This document shows positions 1 through 5,113 of a stretch of 5,113 nucleotides of DNA, piece by piece. A program made the translations under genes and the position numbers. The notes below the pieces were generated by a model. That model made no database searches. It saw nothing but the letters and a program-made list of their open reading frames with translations, and was not told the origin of the DNA. The stretch is taken from contig CANIXM010000178.1 in assembly GCA_947471245.1 (NCBI GenBank), positions 1 to 5,113 on the forward strand, written 5' to 3'. The stretch's first letter is position 1. Every line of letters starts with the position of its first letter. This DNA comes from Paludibacteraceae bacterium (GTDB lineage Bacteria; Bacteroidota; Bacteroidia; Bacteroidales; Paludibacteraceae).

Positions 1-60
1 GCCGAAGGCTAATGTCGCGAAGCAAATATCGCCGTAGGCTAATATCGCGAAGCAAATCCT
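1..60. repeat. Two tandem copies of a 30-bp repeat at the window edge
   Basis: Bases 1-30 and 31-60 are two head-to-tail copies with a period of exactly 30. They differ only at unit positions 5 (A/T), 14 (G/A) and in the last three bases. Each unit carries the small hairpin GCC-GAA-GGC (GCC-GTA-GGC in copy 2) and the palindrome TCGCGA. Each unit also looks like two related half-units, TCGCCGAAGGCTAATA and TCGCGAAGCAAATA, which differ by short gaps. The array is cut by the window start, so its true copy number is unknown. It lies beyond the 3' end of the minus-strand glycosyltransferase gene. It is probably a non-coding intergenic repeat; no function can be read from it. Confidence 0.85.
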
Positions 61-101
61 TAATATTGTTTACCCACCCAAAACGTTATAGACCCAAAAG
101 T

Positions 102-1055
102 TTACTTTTCGTTGGTCAGCAGGAGCTTATAGATTTCACGGGCTTCTTGTTCTTCTTTGTAATAGCGTTCTTCGTTGGACAGAGCTGCGTGTCCGGCATG
201 CGTGCTGGTGCCGTGTATGTAGTTATTCTTATTGTCTGTCGGGGGCATAGAGTCAGTGAAATATCCGTGCTTTATGTGTTGATAGATGTTGTAATGCACA
301 GGTTGAAATCCTTTTCTGACCAATCCTCTAAACCATGCATCGCCGATGTCCAACCGAAAATAACCTCCGAACGACCAGACTCCACCTTTGGGTATTGTCA
401 TTTGACGGTAAATATCCACTTCAAGCAAACAGCACCACTCGTTAATCCTACATTCGGGCATGATGGTAGTGTGCTTTTTGTCTATCAGGTGACGGTGTTT
501 GTAGGTTCTGGTTTTGGGATGTTTTTTGGCAGATGTCATTGCTTCTTTGTAGCTGAAATCCACGGTTCCAAATCGTGCACCGTCGCAAAGGTCTTCGTAG
601 TACATGGGGCAGTTCCAACACTGTCCAATTTGTCCGATGGCAAAACCAGTTTTAATATTCTTCAAAAAAGCACCCACAATATCTGATTCAATAAGTACAT
701 CATTGTGGATAATCATCAAGTATTTTTTGTCCGTGTGTTGAAGTGCATATTCGTATCTCAATGACTGTCTGTAGTTTTTGTCAATGATACATCTTAGTTT
801 GTTTGATTTTTTGGTCCCCAAATGATAGGTTGGCTGGTGGTGAATGGTGTGCTTATAATTCAGTTCATCAACGACCCAGCTTACTTTTTCAGAATAGGGT
901 TGTTGTCTTTCCTCGATAAAATAGATTTTGTCAATCCATTTTCCCGAGTGCAACAAAAGTGTTTTCAGAGCAACCAGCGTCTGCCAGGGCTTTCCGAATA
1001 CATTTAATACAACATCTATCTTTAGTGGTTCATTCATTTTATTCAGGGATGACAT
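102..1055 (-). CDS. Glycosyltransferase-like protein (probable GT-A fold, family 2-like)
   Basis: The gene encodes 317 residues, probably a cytoplasmic or membrane-associated sugar transferase. The N-terminus (about residues 12-49) has the beta-alpha-beta pattern of a nucleotide-sugar-binding GT-A domain, starting KIDVVLNVFGKPWQTL. A hydrophobic strand ending in His-Asn-Asp (YLMIIHND, residues 112-119) sits where family 2 enzymes carry the metal-binding DxD. Further along are GQCWNCP (144-150, a CxxC), NEWCCLLEVD (205-214), GDAWFRGLVRKGF (238-250) and a histidine-rich tail with YQHIKHGYF (258-266). Similar late acidic and histidine motifs occur in GT-A enzymes. No signal peptide or transmembrane helix is visible. 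The chosen ATG (1055) has no clear ribosome site; a second in-frame ATG at codon 7 (1037) is a plausible alternative. It is transcribed away from the molybdate genes. Donor and acceptor sugars cannot be told from the sequence, and the family assignment is by motif reading only. Confidence 0.8.
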   Translation of the reverse strand: MSSLNKMNEPLKIDVVLNVFGKPWQTLVALKTLLLHSGKWIDKIYFIEERQQPYSEKVSWVVDELNYKHTIHHQPTYHLGTKKSNKLRCIIDKNYRQSLRYEYALQHTDKKYLMIIHNDVLIESDIVGAFLKNIKTGFAIGQIGQCWNCPMYYEDLCDGARFGTVDFSYKEAMTSAKKHPKTRTYKHRHLIDKKHTTIMPECRINEWCCLLEVDIYRQMTIPKGGVWSFGGYFRLDIGDAWFRGLVRKGFQPVHYNIYQHIKHGYFTDSMPPTDNKNNYIHGTSTHAGHAALSNEERYYKEEQEAREIYKLLLTNEK

Positions 1056-1309
1056 TAGGTGATGGGATTAGATTTCGTATAAGCATATCCAATCCATATC
1101 CTAAGTGCTGTACAAAAATACTAAAATAGAACATATAATGGTCTTTAAATTAAAAATTATACCGTTTGCACAAACAATATAGTCCAATTTCGACCTCGTC
1201 TCATTGATACTATTTGTTTGAACCCAAATTACGCTTTTAATATGCCTAATCGCTATCTTAATAGTTGTCAAGGCTTTTTTCAAAACTCCTAATGATTAAT
1301 TCGGGTTGA
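1056..1309. other. AT-rich intergenic DNA upstream of the glycosyltransferase gene
   Basis: This stretch separates the minus-strand glycosyltransferase gene from repeat copy A. It holds the candidate minus-strand -7 element at 1113-1120 and otherwise nothing recognisable. A 60-codon minus-strand open frame (1101-1283) has no family resemblance and an unremarkable composition, so it is not called as a gene. No tRNA, riboswitch or terminator was seen. Confidence 0.6.
1113..1120 (-). promoter_or_regulatory. Candidate Bacteroidota -7 promoter element for the glycosyltransferase gene
   Basis: Read on the minus strand these bases are TATTTTTG, an exact match to the -7 consensus TAnnTTTG used by the Bacteroidota housekeeping sigma factor. 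It lies about 57 bp upstream of the ATG at 1055, giving a 5' leader of roughly 50 nt. No clear TTTG-type -33 element sits at the expected distance, and the region is AT-rich, so a chance match is possible. Confidence 0.35.
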
Positions 1310-1310
1310 A

Positions 1311-1445
1311 TTGCCGTCCCATTTATGGGACGGAACAAATGTTCAAGAATCAAAGGGCTTTAGTCAAATTTTATAATTGTTAGGCTAAAGCCAATATCTT
1401 ATTCTCCTATCTATCCGGCCCATAAATGGGCCGGCAATTGATACA
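1311..1445. repeat. 135-bp palindrome-rich repeat element, copy A (MITE- or REP-like)
   Basis: This segment matches 4765-4899 in the same orientation with six substitutions and no gaps. Its ends are 25-bp inverted repeats (1310-1334 against 1414-1438, 23 of 25 matching). Each end is itself a hairpin: CCGTCCCAT/ATGGGACGG on the left (1314-1333) and CCGGCCCAT/ATGGGCCGG on the right (1415-1434). Both have perfect 9-bp arms and a 2-base loop. A third, central pair is GGCTTTAG (1356-1363) with CTAAAGCC (1385-1392); T1364 breaks its outward extension. There is no reading frame of note. The structure suggests a small non-autonomous mobile element or a REP-type palindromic unit moved by an enzyme encoded elsewhere. 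No target-site duplication could be established. Confidence 0.85.
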
Positions 1446-1709
1446 GAGAATAGGACATTATTTAGTTTTTCTTACTTTTCAAAAAGCTACATAAATGTCG
1501 TTTTACTCCTGTTTGTCCATCCGCCAGGTAGGATATCCCTTCTCCATATTGACGCACAAGCACGCATAATAAATTATCAGTCAATTACTTACATTTTTGG
1601 CACGCTAATTGGATACTCCGTTTTCGAATCTGAAACTGCTCCGAGTGCACCGGAGTGGTTTTACCAAACCTTTATTAAACGATACTCTGTGGACAAATAT
1701 ACATTCAAT
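1446..1709. other. Leader region upstream of the ModE-like gene
   Basis: This non-coding stretch lies between repeat copy A and the regulator's ATG and presumably holds the regulator's promoter. No convincing TTTG/TAnnTTTG pair was found. ACATTTTTG near 1591-1599 resembles a -7 element but has the wrong spacing. It contains the motif TCCGCCAGGTAGGA (1520-1533), which resembles the palindrome at 4967-4982, and a small inverted repeat at 1639-1655. No ModE-type operator pair was seen here, so autoregulation at this end is not supported. Confidence 0.5.
1639..1655. repeat. Small inverted repeat upstream of the ModE-like gene
   Basis: CTCCG (1639-1643) and CGGAG (1651-1655) pair perfectly around AGTGCAC, about 55 bp before the ATG at 1710. 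It could be an RNA hairpin in the leader or a protein-binding site. It does not match the ModE-type operators found downstream, and arms of five bases could arise by chance. Confidence 0.35.
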
Positions 1710-2042
1710 ATGAGCGCAGAACTTTCATTTTACCGAGAAGACGAATTGTTTCTAGGACCTTTGCAAATAAGGTTGTTGAAGCAAGTGATTAGTGATGGTT
1801 CCATGCACGCAGCGGCAAAAAGTTTGAAAATGTCGTACCAACATGCATGGCATCTGCTTGACAAGCTGAATCAACTGTCGCCAGTGCCCATTGTCATCCG
1901 TCAAAAAGGTGGACGCGATGGCGGTGGATGCAAGATAAGTCCTTATGGAATGAAACTGATACGCACCTATGAATTGAAAGTATCAAGTATTACGCAGTTT
2001 CTCAAAGAGGGTAACAGCGAATTGGAGAATTGCTTTTTTTAA
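1710..2042 (+). CDS. modE: ModE-type winged-helix transcriptional regulator, DNA-binding domain only
   Basis: This 110-residue cytoplasmic DNA-binding protein closely follows the N-terminal domain of ModE, the molybdate-responsive regulator. Visible landmarks are the helix-turn-helix at about residues 31-56 (AAAKSLKMSYQHAWHLLDKL) with the family's S-Y-x-x-A-W signature, then a glycine-rich wing, KGGRDGGG (66-73). These are followed by SPYGMKLIRTYE (77-88), equivalent to the T-x-Y-G-x-x-L-I-x-x-Y of ModE. Full-length ModE has about 260 residues with two C-terminal molybdate-binding (Mop/TOBE) domains. Here the protein stops after the DNA-binding domain, as short ModE homologues do. The ATG at 1710 is preferred over an in-frame GTG at 1689 because Bacteroidota rarely use GTG and homology begins after the ATG. 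Two ModE-like operators lie directly downstream, before the receptor gene, pointing to local control. The effector is unknown: either it senses no metal itself or it needs a partner. Confidence 0.88.
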   Translation: MSAELSFYREDELFLGPLQIRLLKQVISDGSMHAAAKSLKMSYQHAWHLLDKLNQLSPVPIVIRQKGGRDGGGCKISPYGMKLIRTYELKVSSITQFLKEGNSELENCFF

Positions 2043-2045
2043 ACC

Positions 2046-2075
2046 TAGCGATATTCTTTATTATGAATATCGCTA
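2046..2075. promoter_or_regulatory. Candidate ModE-type operator 1 (11-bp perfect inverted repeat)
   Basis: TAGCGATATTC (2046-2056) and GAATATCGCTA (2065-2075) are perfect reverse complements around an 8-bp spacer. The CG steps at 2049-2050 and 2071-2072 span 24 bp, as in the ModE consensus recalled from proteobacteria (CGnTATATA-N6-TATATAnCG). It lies just after the regulator's stop and about 50 bp before the receptor's ATG. It is not a good terminator: neither strand continues into a U-run after the stem. It probably binds the adjacent ModE-like protein. An mRNA hairpin role is the alternative. Confidence 0.7.
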
Positions 2076-2087
2076 AAAAATGAAAAG

Positions 2088-2111
2088 CGTTATACTTCAA
2101 TTCATATAACG
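2088..2111. promoter_or_regulatory. Candidate ModE-type operator 2 (CGTTATA-N10-TATAACG)
   Basis: CGTTATA (2088-2094) and TATAACG (2105-2111) are perfect reverse complements separated by 10 bp, with a total length of 24 bp. The half-sites and spacing closely match the Escherichia coli modA operator as remembered (CGTTAT...ATAACG over 24 bp). It ends 16 bp before the receptor's ATG, a position where a bound repressor would block transcription initiation or early elongation. Its centre is 39 bp from that of operator 1. Together they suggest the receptor gene is the main target of the ModE-like regulator. Confidence 0.72.
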
Positions 2112-2127
2112 TAAATAAGTTATAATC

Positions 2128-4704
2128 ATGAACTTACATCGAATAATAAAAACGCTATTCGTAGCAGGGTGCATCTATGTCCCCTGTCAATTGGCGGGAC
2201 AATCAATAAAAGTTGAGAGTAAATCCGACAGCACCTTACATTTTATGTTGAAAGAGCTAACCATCACTGCTTCACGTGTGCCTGAGTCCATTTTGCGATC
2301 GCCAATAAGTATTGATCAAATGACGTCACATGAAGCCAAGCAAATGGGTTCGCCAAGCTGCTTTGATGCCATCGAAAACAATAAGGGTGTACAAGTTATT
2401 ACGCCCAGTTTGGGTTTCAAGGTGGTCAATACCCGTGGTTTTGCTAACACCACCAACGTTCGTTTCACACAGCTTATCGATGGCGTGGACAATCAGGCAC
2501 CCCATATCGGTGCGCCGATAGCCAATGCTTTGGGGGCTAATGATTTGGACATTGACAAAATTGAAATAGTGCAGGGCACAGCATCGGCACTTTATGGCAT
2601 GAATGCAATCAACGGACTGGCCAATATCAAAACTAAAAGTCCATTTACCCATCAAGGATTGAGCATACAGCAATTGTCTGGTGTGAACCATGTAGGGAGT
2701 AACGACCCCCTGGGAGCGCAGTTGTACACCACCACCAATCTACGTTATGCAAAAGCATTCAATGATAAAATTGCATTCAAAATTAATGGTTCGTTGGTCA
2801 AGGGAACTGACTGGGTGGCCGACAATCGGACTGACTTGGCACCTAATGTGAATGCATCCACAGGACTTATGGGTGCTGACAATCCTGCTTTTGACGAAGT
2901 AAATGGATATGGAAACGAATCGTCCAACCGCAAGACACTCACTATGAATGGAAAGAAATATGTGGTAGCCCGTACAGGCTATCGGGAGGTGGATATTGCT
3001 AACAACGATATTCGCAATTACAAAGCAGATGCAGGCCTGTATTTCAAACCTAGTCCAGACAAAGAACTGTCTATTGGCTATAAAGGAGCATTGATTAACA
3101 CCAACTACCAACGCTCCAATCGTTTCAGACTAGAGGATTATACCCTGCATCAATATGTATTGGATTATAGCTCAAAGGCCTTTCTGTTCAAAGCCTATTG
3201 CACGCAGGAAAATACTGGTAAGTCGTACAACCTGAGGTCGTTGGCGGAAAACATGGATAGAGCTTACAAATCAGACGATCAATGGTTTGCCGACTACACA
3301 AAGGCATACAACAACGCCATTGGGCAGGGTTTGTCCATTGCCAATGCACATCAAACGGCCAGAGCCACATCAGACAATGGCCGGTTTTTGCCAGGCACAG
3401 ATGCTTATAATCAAAAGAAATCGGAACTGATAAACATCAACAATTGGGATCAAGGTGCAGCTTTGCGAGTTCGCTCCAGTATGATTCACTCCGAAGGGTT
3501 GGTGAGCTGGGACAAACTTTTCCCTACCCTGTTTTCAAAAATTGATGCCCAACTGCTGAGTGGTTTTGACCATCGAACCTACATCATTGTGCCTGATGGA
3601 AATTATTTTATCAATCCGGTTGATGCATCATTGAATTTGACGTATGGAAAGACGGGCGGTTTTGTACAGATAAATAAAGATTTGTTTAACAAGACATTAC
3701 GACTTGGCGCTACTCTTAGAGCTGACAAGGCCGATTATTTTGAAATGAAATTTAATCCTCGATTGACTGTGGTTTATACGCCTTCTGAAGAATTGAGCGT
3801 AAGAGCTTCTTATCAAAGTGGCTATCGATTTCCAAGCATTTTCGAAGGCTTTTCGAATGTCAACAGTGGTGGTGTAAAACGAGTGGGAGGATTGAAAATC
3901 ATGTCGGATGGCATTTTTGAAAATTCATACACCAAAGCCTCCATTGATGCTTTTCAGGCGAAAGTGACGAGCGATATCAACACCTTAGGACTAAGTCAAA
4001 GTAAAGCCATCGAACTGAATAAGTCCATGCTCAAAAAGAATCCATATTCTTATCTACGACCAGAGTATGTGCGCTCGTTTGAGCTAGGTATCAAAGGCTT
4101 AGCTTTGCGTAAAGATTTGTATTTTGACGCTGACTTTTATTATAATTCGTATGACAATTTCATAGCACAGGTAGAAGCCAGTGTTCCAAATACGACCATT
4201 GTGGATTCGATACCGACTTATTTGTATTCAAAAACAAAGCAAAACAGGTATCGATTGTTCACCAACTCTACGAGTAAAATATACAACTATGGAGCCAGTT
4301 TGGGGTTGAAATACCGATACAACGACCATTGGACGTTGATGGGCAATGGCACTTTCTCCAAACTGGATAAAACAGAGGACAAAGATGGATTGGAGGATGC
4401 TTTTAATACGCCTTTGTTTAGCGGCAATGCTACCGTGATAGCCAGTAATATTTGGAAAAAATTGGGAGCAAGCATCACTGGGCGCTATCAAACCAAATAC
4501 GATTATGTGTCATTTTTGGTCAGTGGTGTAGTGCCATCCTATTGGACGCTGGATGCTCAAGTCAATTACAGGTTCGAACGACCAGGAATACTCGCAAAAC
4601 TTGGCGCTACGAATTTATTGAACAAATCGTATTATACCATGTTGGGCGGAGCCAATGTAGGAGCAATGTATTATGTGTCATTGACTTGGGACATAAGTAA
4701 ATAA
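2128..4704 (+). CDS. TonB-dependent outer-membrane receptor, probable molybdate/tungstate uptake
   Basis: This 858-residue outer-membrane transporter is driven by TonB-ExbBD. The N-terminus is a signal peptide (basic start, hydrophobic 6-19, likely cleavage after LAG at 22-24, leaving Gln25). A TonB-box-like stretch ELTITASR (43-50) leads into the plug domain. The plug shows NTRGF (101-105), LIDGVDNQ (116-123), and EIVQGTASALYGMNAINGLANI (split here as EIVQGTASALYG, 146-157, and MNAINGLANI, 158-167). The remainder is a 22-strand-type barrel with the conserved GYRFPS (565-570), NLLNKSYY (829-836) and a terminal strand YVSLTWDISK. It lacks the N-terminal carboxypeptidase-like domain of SusC proteins and has no SusD partner, so glycan uptake is unlikely. 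It sits between a ModE-like regulator with two operators and modA, which implies import of molybdate or tungstate, free or chelated. The receptor family is certain; the substrate is inferred from context. A siderophore-like molybdophore or another metal remains possible. An FVAGC stretch (11-15) resembles a lipobox but is probably just part of the signal peptide. Confidence 0.95.
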   Translation: MNLHRIIKTLFVAGCIYVPCQLAGQSIKVESKSDSTLHFMLKELTITASRVPESILRSPISIDQMTSHEAKQMGSPSCFDAIENNKGVQVITPSLGFKVVNTRGFANTTNVRFTQLIDGVDNQAPHIGAPIANALGANDLDIDKIEIVQGTASALYGMNAINGLANIKTKSPFTHQGLSIQQLSGVNHVGSNDPLGAQLYTTTNLRYAKAFNDKIAFKINGSLVKGTDWVADNRTDLAPNVNASTGLMGADNPAFDEVNGYGNESSNRKTLTMNGKKYVVARTGYREVDIANNDIRNYKADAGLYFKPSPDKELSIGYKGALINTNYQRSNRFRLEDYTLHQYVLDYSSKAFLFKAYCTQENTGKSYNLRSLAENMDRAYKSDDQWFADYTKAYNNAIGQGLSIANAHQTARATSDNGRFLPGTDAYNQKKSELININNWDQGAALRVRSSMIHSEGLVSWDKLFPTLFSKIDAQLLSGFDHRTYIIVPDGNYFINPVDASLNLTYGKTGGFVQINKDLFNKTLRLGATLRADKADYFEMKFNPRLTVVYTPSEELSVRASYQSGYRFPSIFEGFSNVNSGGVKRVGGLKIMSDGIFENSYTKASIDAFQAKVTSDINTLGLSQSKAIELNKSMLKKNPYSYLRPEYVRSFELGIKGLALRKDLYFDADFYYNSYDNFIAQVEASVPNTTIVDSIPTYLYSKTKQNRYRLFTNSTSKIYNYGASLGLKYRYNDHWTLMGNGTFSKLDKTEDKDGLEDAFNTPLFSGNATVIASNIWKKLGASITGRYQTKYDYVSFLVSGVVPSYWTLDAQVNYRFERPGILAKLGATNLLNKSYYTMLGGANVGAMYYVSLTWDISK

Positions 4705-4764
4705 ATAGTAGGACGAATTATTATGTCGAATTTTAATGATTATGATTGAATGTAATAATTTCAT

Positions 4765-4899
4765 TTGCCCTCCCATTTATGGGACGGAACAAATGTTCAA
4801 GAATCACAGGGCTTTAGCCAAATTTTATCATTGTTAGGCTAAAGCCAATATCTTATTATCCTATCTATCCAGCCCATAAATGGGCCGGCAATTGATACA
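4765..4899. repeat. 135-bp palindrome-rich repeat element, copy B (MITE- or REP-like)
   Basis: This is the second copy of the element at 1311-1445, in the same orientation, offset by exactly 3454 bp, with 129 of 135 bases identical. Here the central hairpin is intact: GGCTTTAGCC (4810-4819) pairs perfectly with GGCTAAAGCC (4837-4846). Both terminal hairpins carry one mismatch (C4770 on the left, A4871 on the right). It lies between the receptor stop and modA, so any read-through transcript would carry three hairpins, which could affect the ratio of receptor to ModA. Confidence 0.85.
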
Positions 4900-4966
4900 A
4901 AGGTCTAAAATAAAAATTTTGGACACACAAAGGCATGATTGTAAAACATAACTGGTCTCTCTGTTC

Positions 4967-4982
4967 TCCGCCAGCTGGCAGA
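4967..4982. repeat. Short palindrome centred on GCCAGCTGGC
   Basis: GCCAGCTGGC (4970-4979) is a perfect 10-bp palindrome. It extends to 16 bp, TCCGCCAGCTGGCAGA, with one mismatched pair. Palindromes of this type are common in intergenic DNA of Bacteroidota. It lies 22 bp before modA and could form a leader hairpin, but there is no U-run to make it a terminator. A related, less symmetric motif occurs at 1520-1533. Confidence 0.5.
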
Positions 4983-5004
4983 CTAGGGGCTTAATTTTAA
5001 ATGT

Positions 5005-5113
5005 ATGAAAAAATTGATAATTGCAACCATGCTGTTTATGGTGTCCATTACGACCTACAGTGTGAATGTGGCAGCAGCATCGAATTTGAAATTTGTGTTG
5101 GAAGAGCTGAAAA
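5005..5113 (+). CDS. modA: ModA, periplasmic molybdate-binding protein of the ABC transporter (5' part only)
   Basis: The first 36 codons are present and the window ends inside the gene. Residues 1-19 form a typical Sec signal peptide (two lysines, then a hydrophobic run). The mature start VNVAAASNLKFVLEELK (20-36) is the first strand and helix of ModA. In that family the AAASNL/AAASL loop supplies a serine that hydrogen-bonds the oxyanion. ModA captures molybdate or tungstate in the periplasm and delivers it to the ModB-ModC ABC transporter, expected downstream. The ATG at 5005 is chosen over an out-of-frame ATG at 5001. It follows the receptor gene in the same direction after 300 bp containing repeat copy B. 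Only the N-terminus is visible, so a related oxyanion-binding protein (tungstate WtpA/TupA) is not excluded, though the motif favours ModA. Confidence 0.85.
   Translation, partial: MKKLIIATMLFMVSITTYSVNVAAASNLKFVLEELK

Larger units (their letters stand above)
4705..5004. other. Intergenic region between receptor gene and modA
   Basis: This 300-bp gap is AT-rich and is occupied mainly by repeat copy B (4765-4899). Before the element is an 8-bp AT-only inverted repeat (AATTATTA at about 4717-4724 with TAATAATT at about 4753-4760). After it comes the palindrome at 4967-4982. No clear promoter, ModE operator or U-tailed terminator was found. modA may therefore be read through from the receptor gene or start from a promoter not recognised here. 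Confidence 0.5.

Noticed and set aside
1..60. Tandem repeat as a CRISPR array
   Set aside because: The units abut directly with no unique spacers between them.
12..686. 224-codon plus-strand open frame
   Set aside because: It lies antisense to the glycosyltransferase gene, begins in the tandem repeat, and its translation shows no family features. It is a shadow of the real gene.
1101..1283. 60-codon minus-strand open frame in the intergenic region
   Set aside because: It shows no recognisable motif or start context and sits in AT-rich DNA where frames of this size occur by chance.
1549..1577. TTGACG followed by AT-rich bases as a sigma70 promoter for modE
   Set aside because: No -10 hexamer at a 16-18 bp spacing, and Bacteroidota use a different promoter consensus.
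1689..1709. GTG start seven codons upstream for the ModE-like gene
   Set aside because: GTG starts are uncommon in Bacteroidota, there is no supporting ribosome site, and family similarity starts after the ATG at 1710. It cannot be excluded.
2046..2075. Perfect inverted repeat as an intrinsic terminator for modE
   Set aside because: The stem is AT-rich and is followed by A residues, not U, on the plus strand, and there is no U-run on the minus strand. Its geometry fits an operator better.
2326..4700. Several 60-120 codon open frames on both strands inside the receptor gene
   Set aside because: All are overlapping shadows of the long receptor frame and have no independent motifs.
2128..4704. 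SusC-type glycan receptor
   Set aside because: It has no N-terminal carboxypeptidase-like extension and no SusD gene follows; the neighbours are molybdate genes.

Overview
The window looks like a chromosomal segment from a member of the Bacteroidota. The evidence is moderate-to-low GC, start codons without a clear Shine-Dalgarno sequence, a large TonB-dependent receptor, and intergenic DNA rich in short palindromic repeats. No genus can be named from the sequence alone.

Layout: (1) At the left edge are two copies of a 30-bp tandem repeat. (2) A glycosyltransferase-like gene (102-1055) lies on the minus strand. (3) A long non-coding stretch (1056-1709) contains a 135-bp palindrome-rich repeat element, copy A (1311-1445). 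(4) A small ModE-type winged-helix regulator (1710-2042) lies on the plus strand. (5) The 85-bp gap after it holds two inverted repeats, and both have the 24-bp CG-to-CG geometry of ModE operators. (6) An 858-residue TonB-dependent outer-membrane receptor follows (2128-4704). (7) Next comes a second, about 96% identical copy of the 135-bp element, copy B (4765-4899). (8) The window ends in the first 36 codons of a gene (5005-5113+) that reads as ModA, the periplasmic molybdate-binding protein.

How the genes may work together: the order regulator, twin operators, TonB receptor, modA suggests a molybdate (or tungstate) uptake locus. In this model the receptor carries the oxyanion, or a complex of it, across the outer membrane using TonB energy. 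ModA would then capture it in the periplasm for an ABC permease expected beyond the window. The ModE-like protein would control the receptor through the two operators. The regulator and modA are recognised from sequence. The receptor's substrate is inferred from its neighbours and the operators. The regulator consists of the DNA-binding domain only, so how metal status is sensed is open. The two 135-bp elements are in the same orientation and bracket exactly the regulator and receptor, leaving modA outside. The glycosyltransferase points the other way and shows no link to the metal locus.
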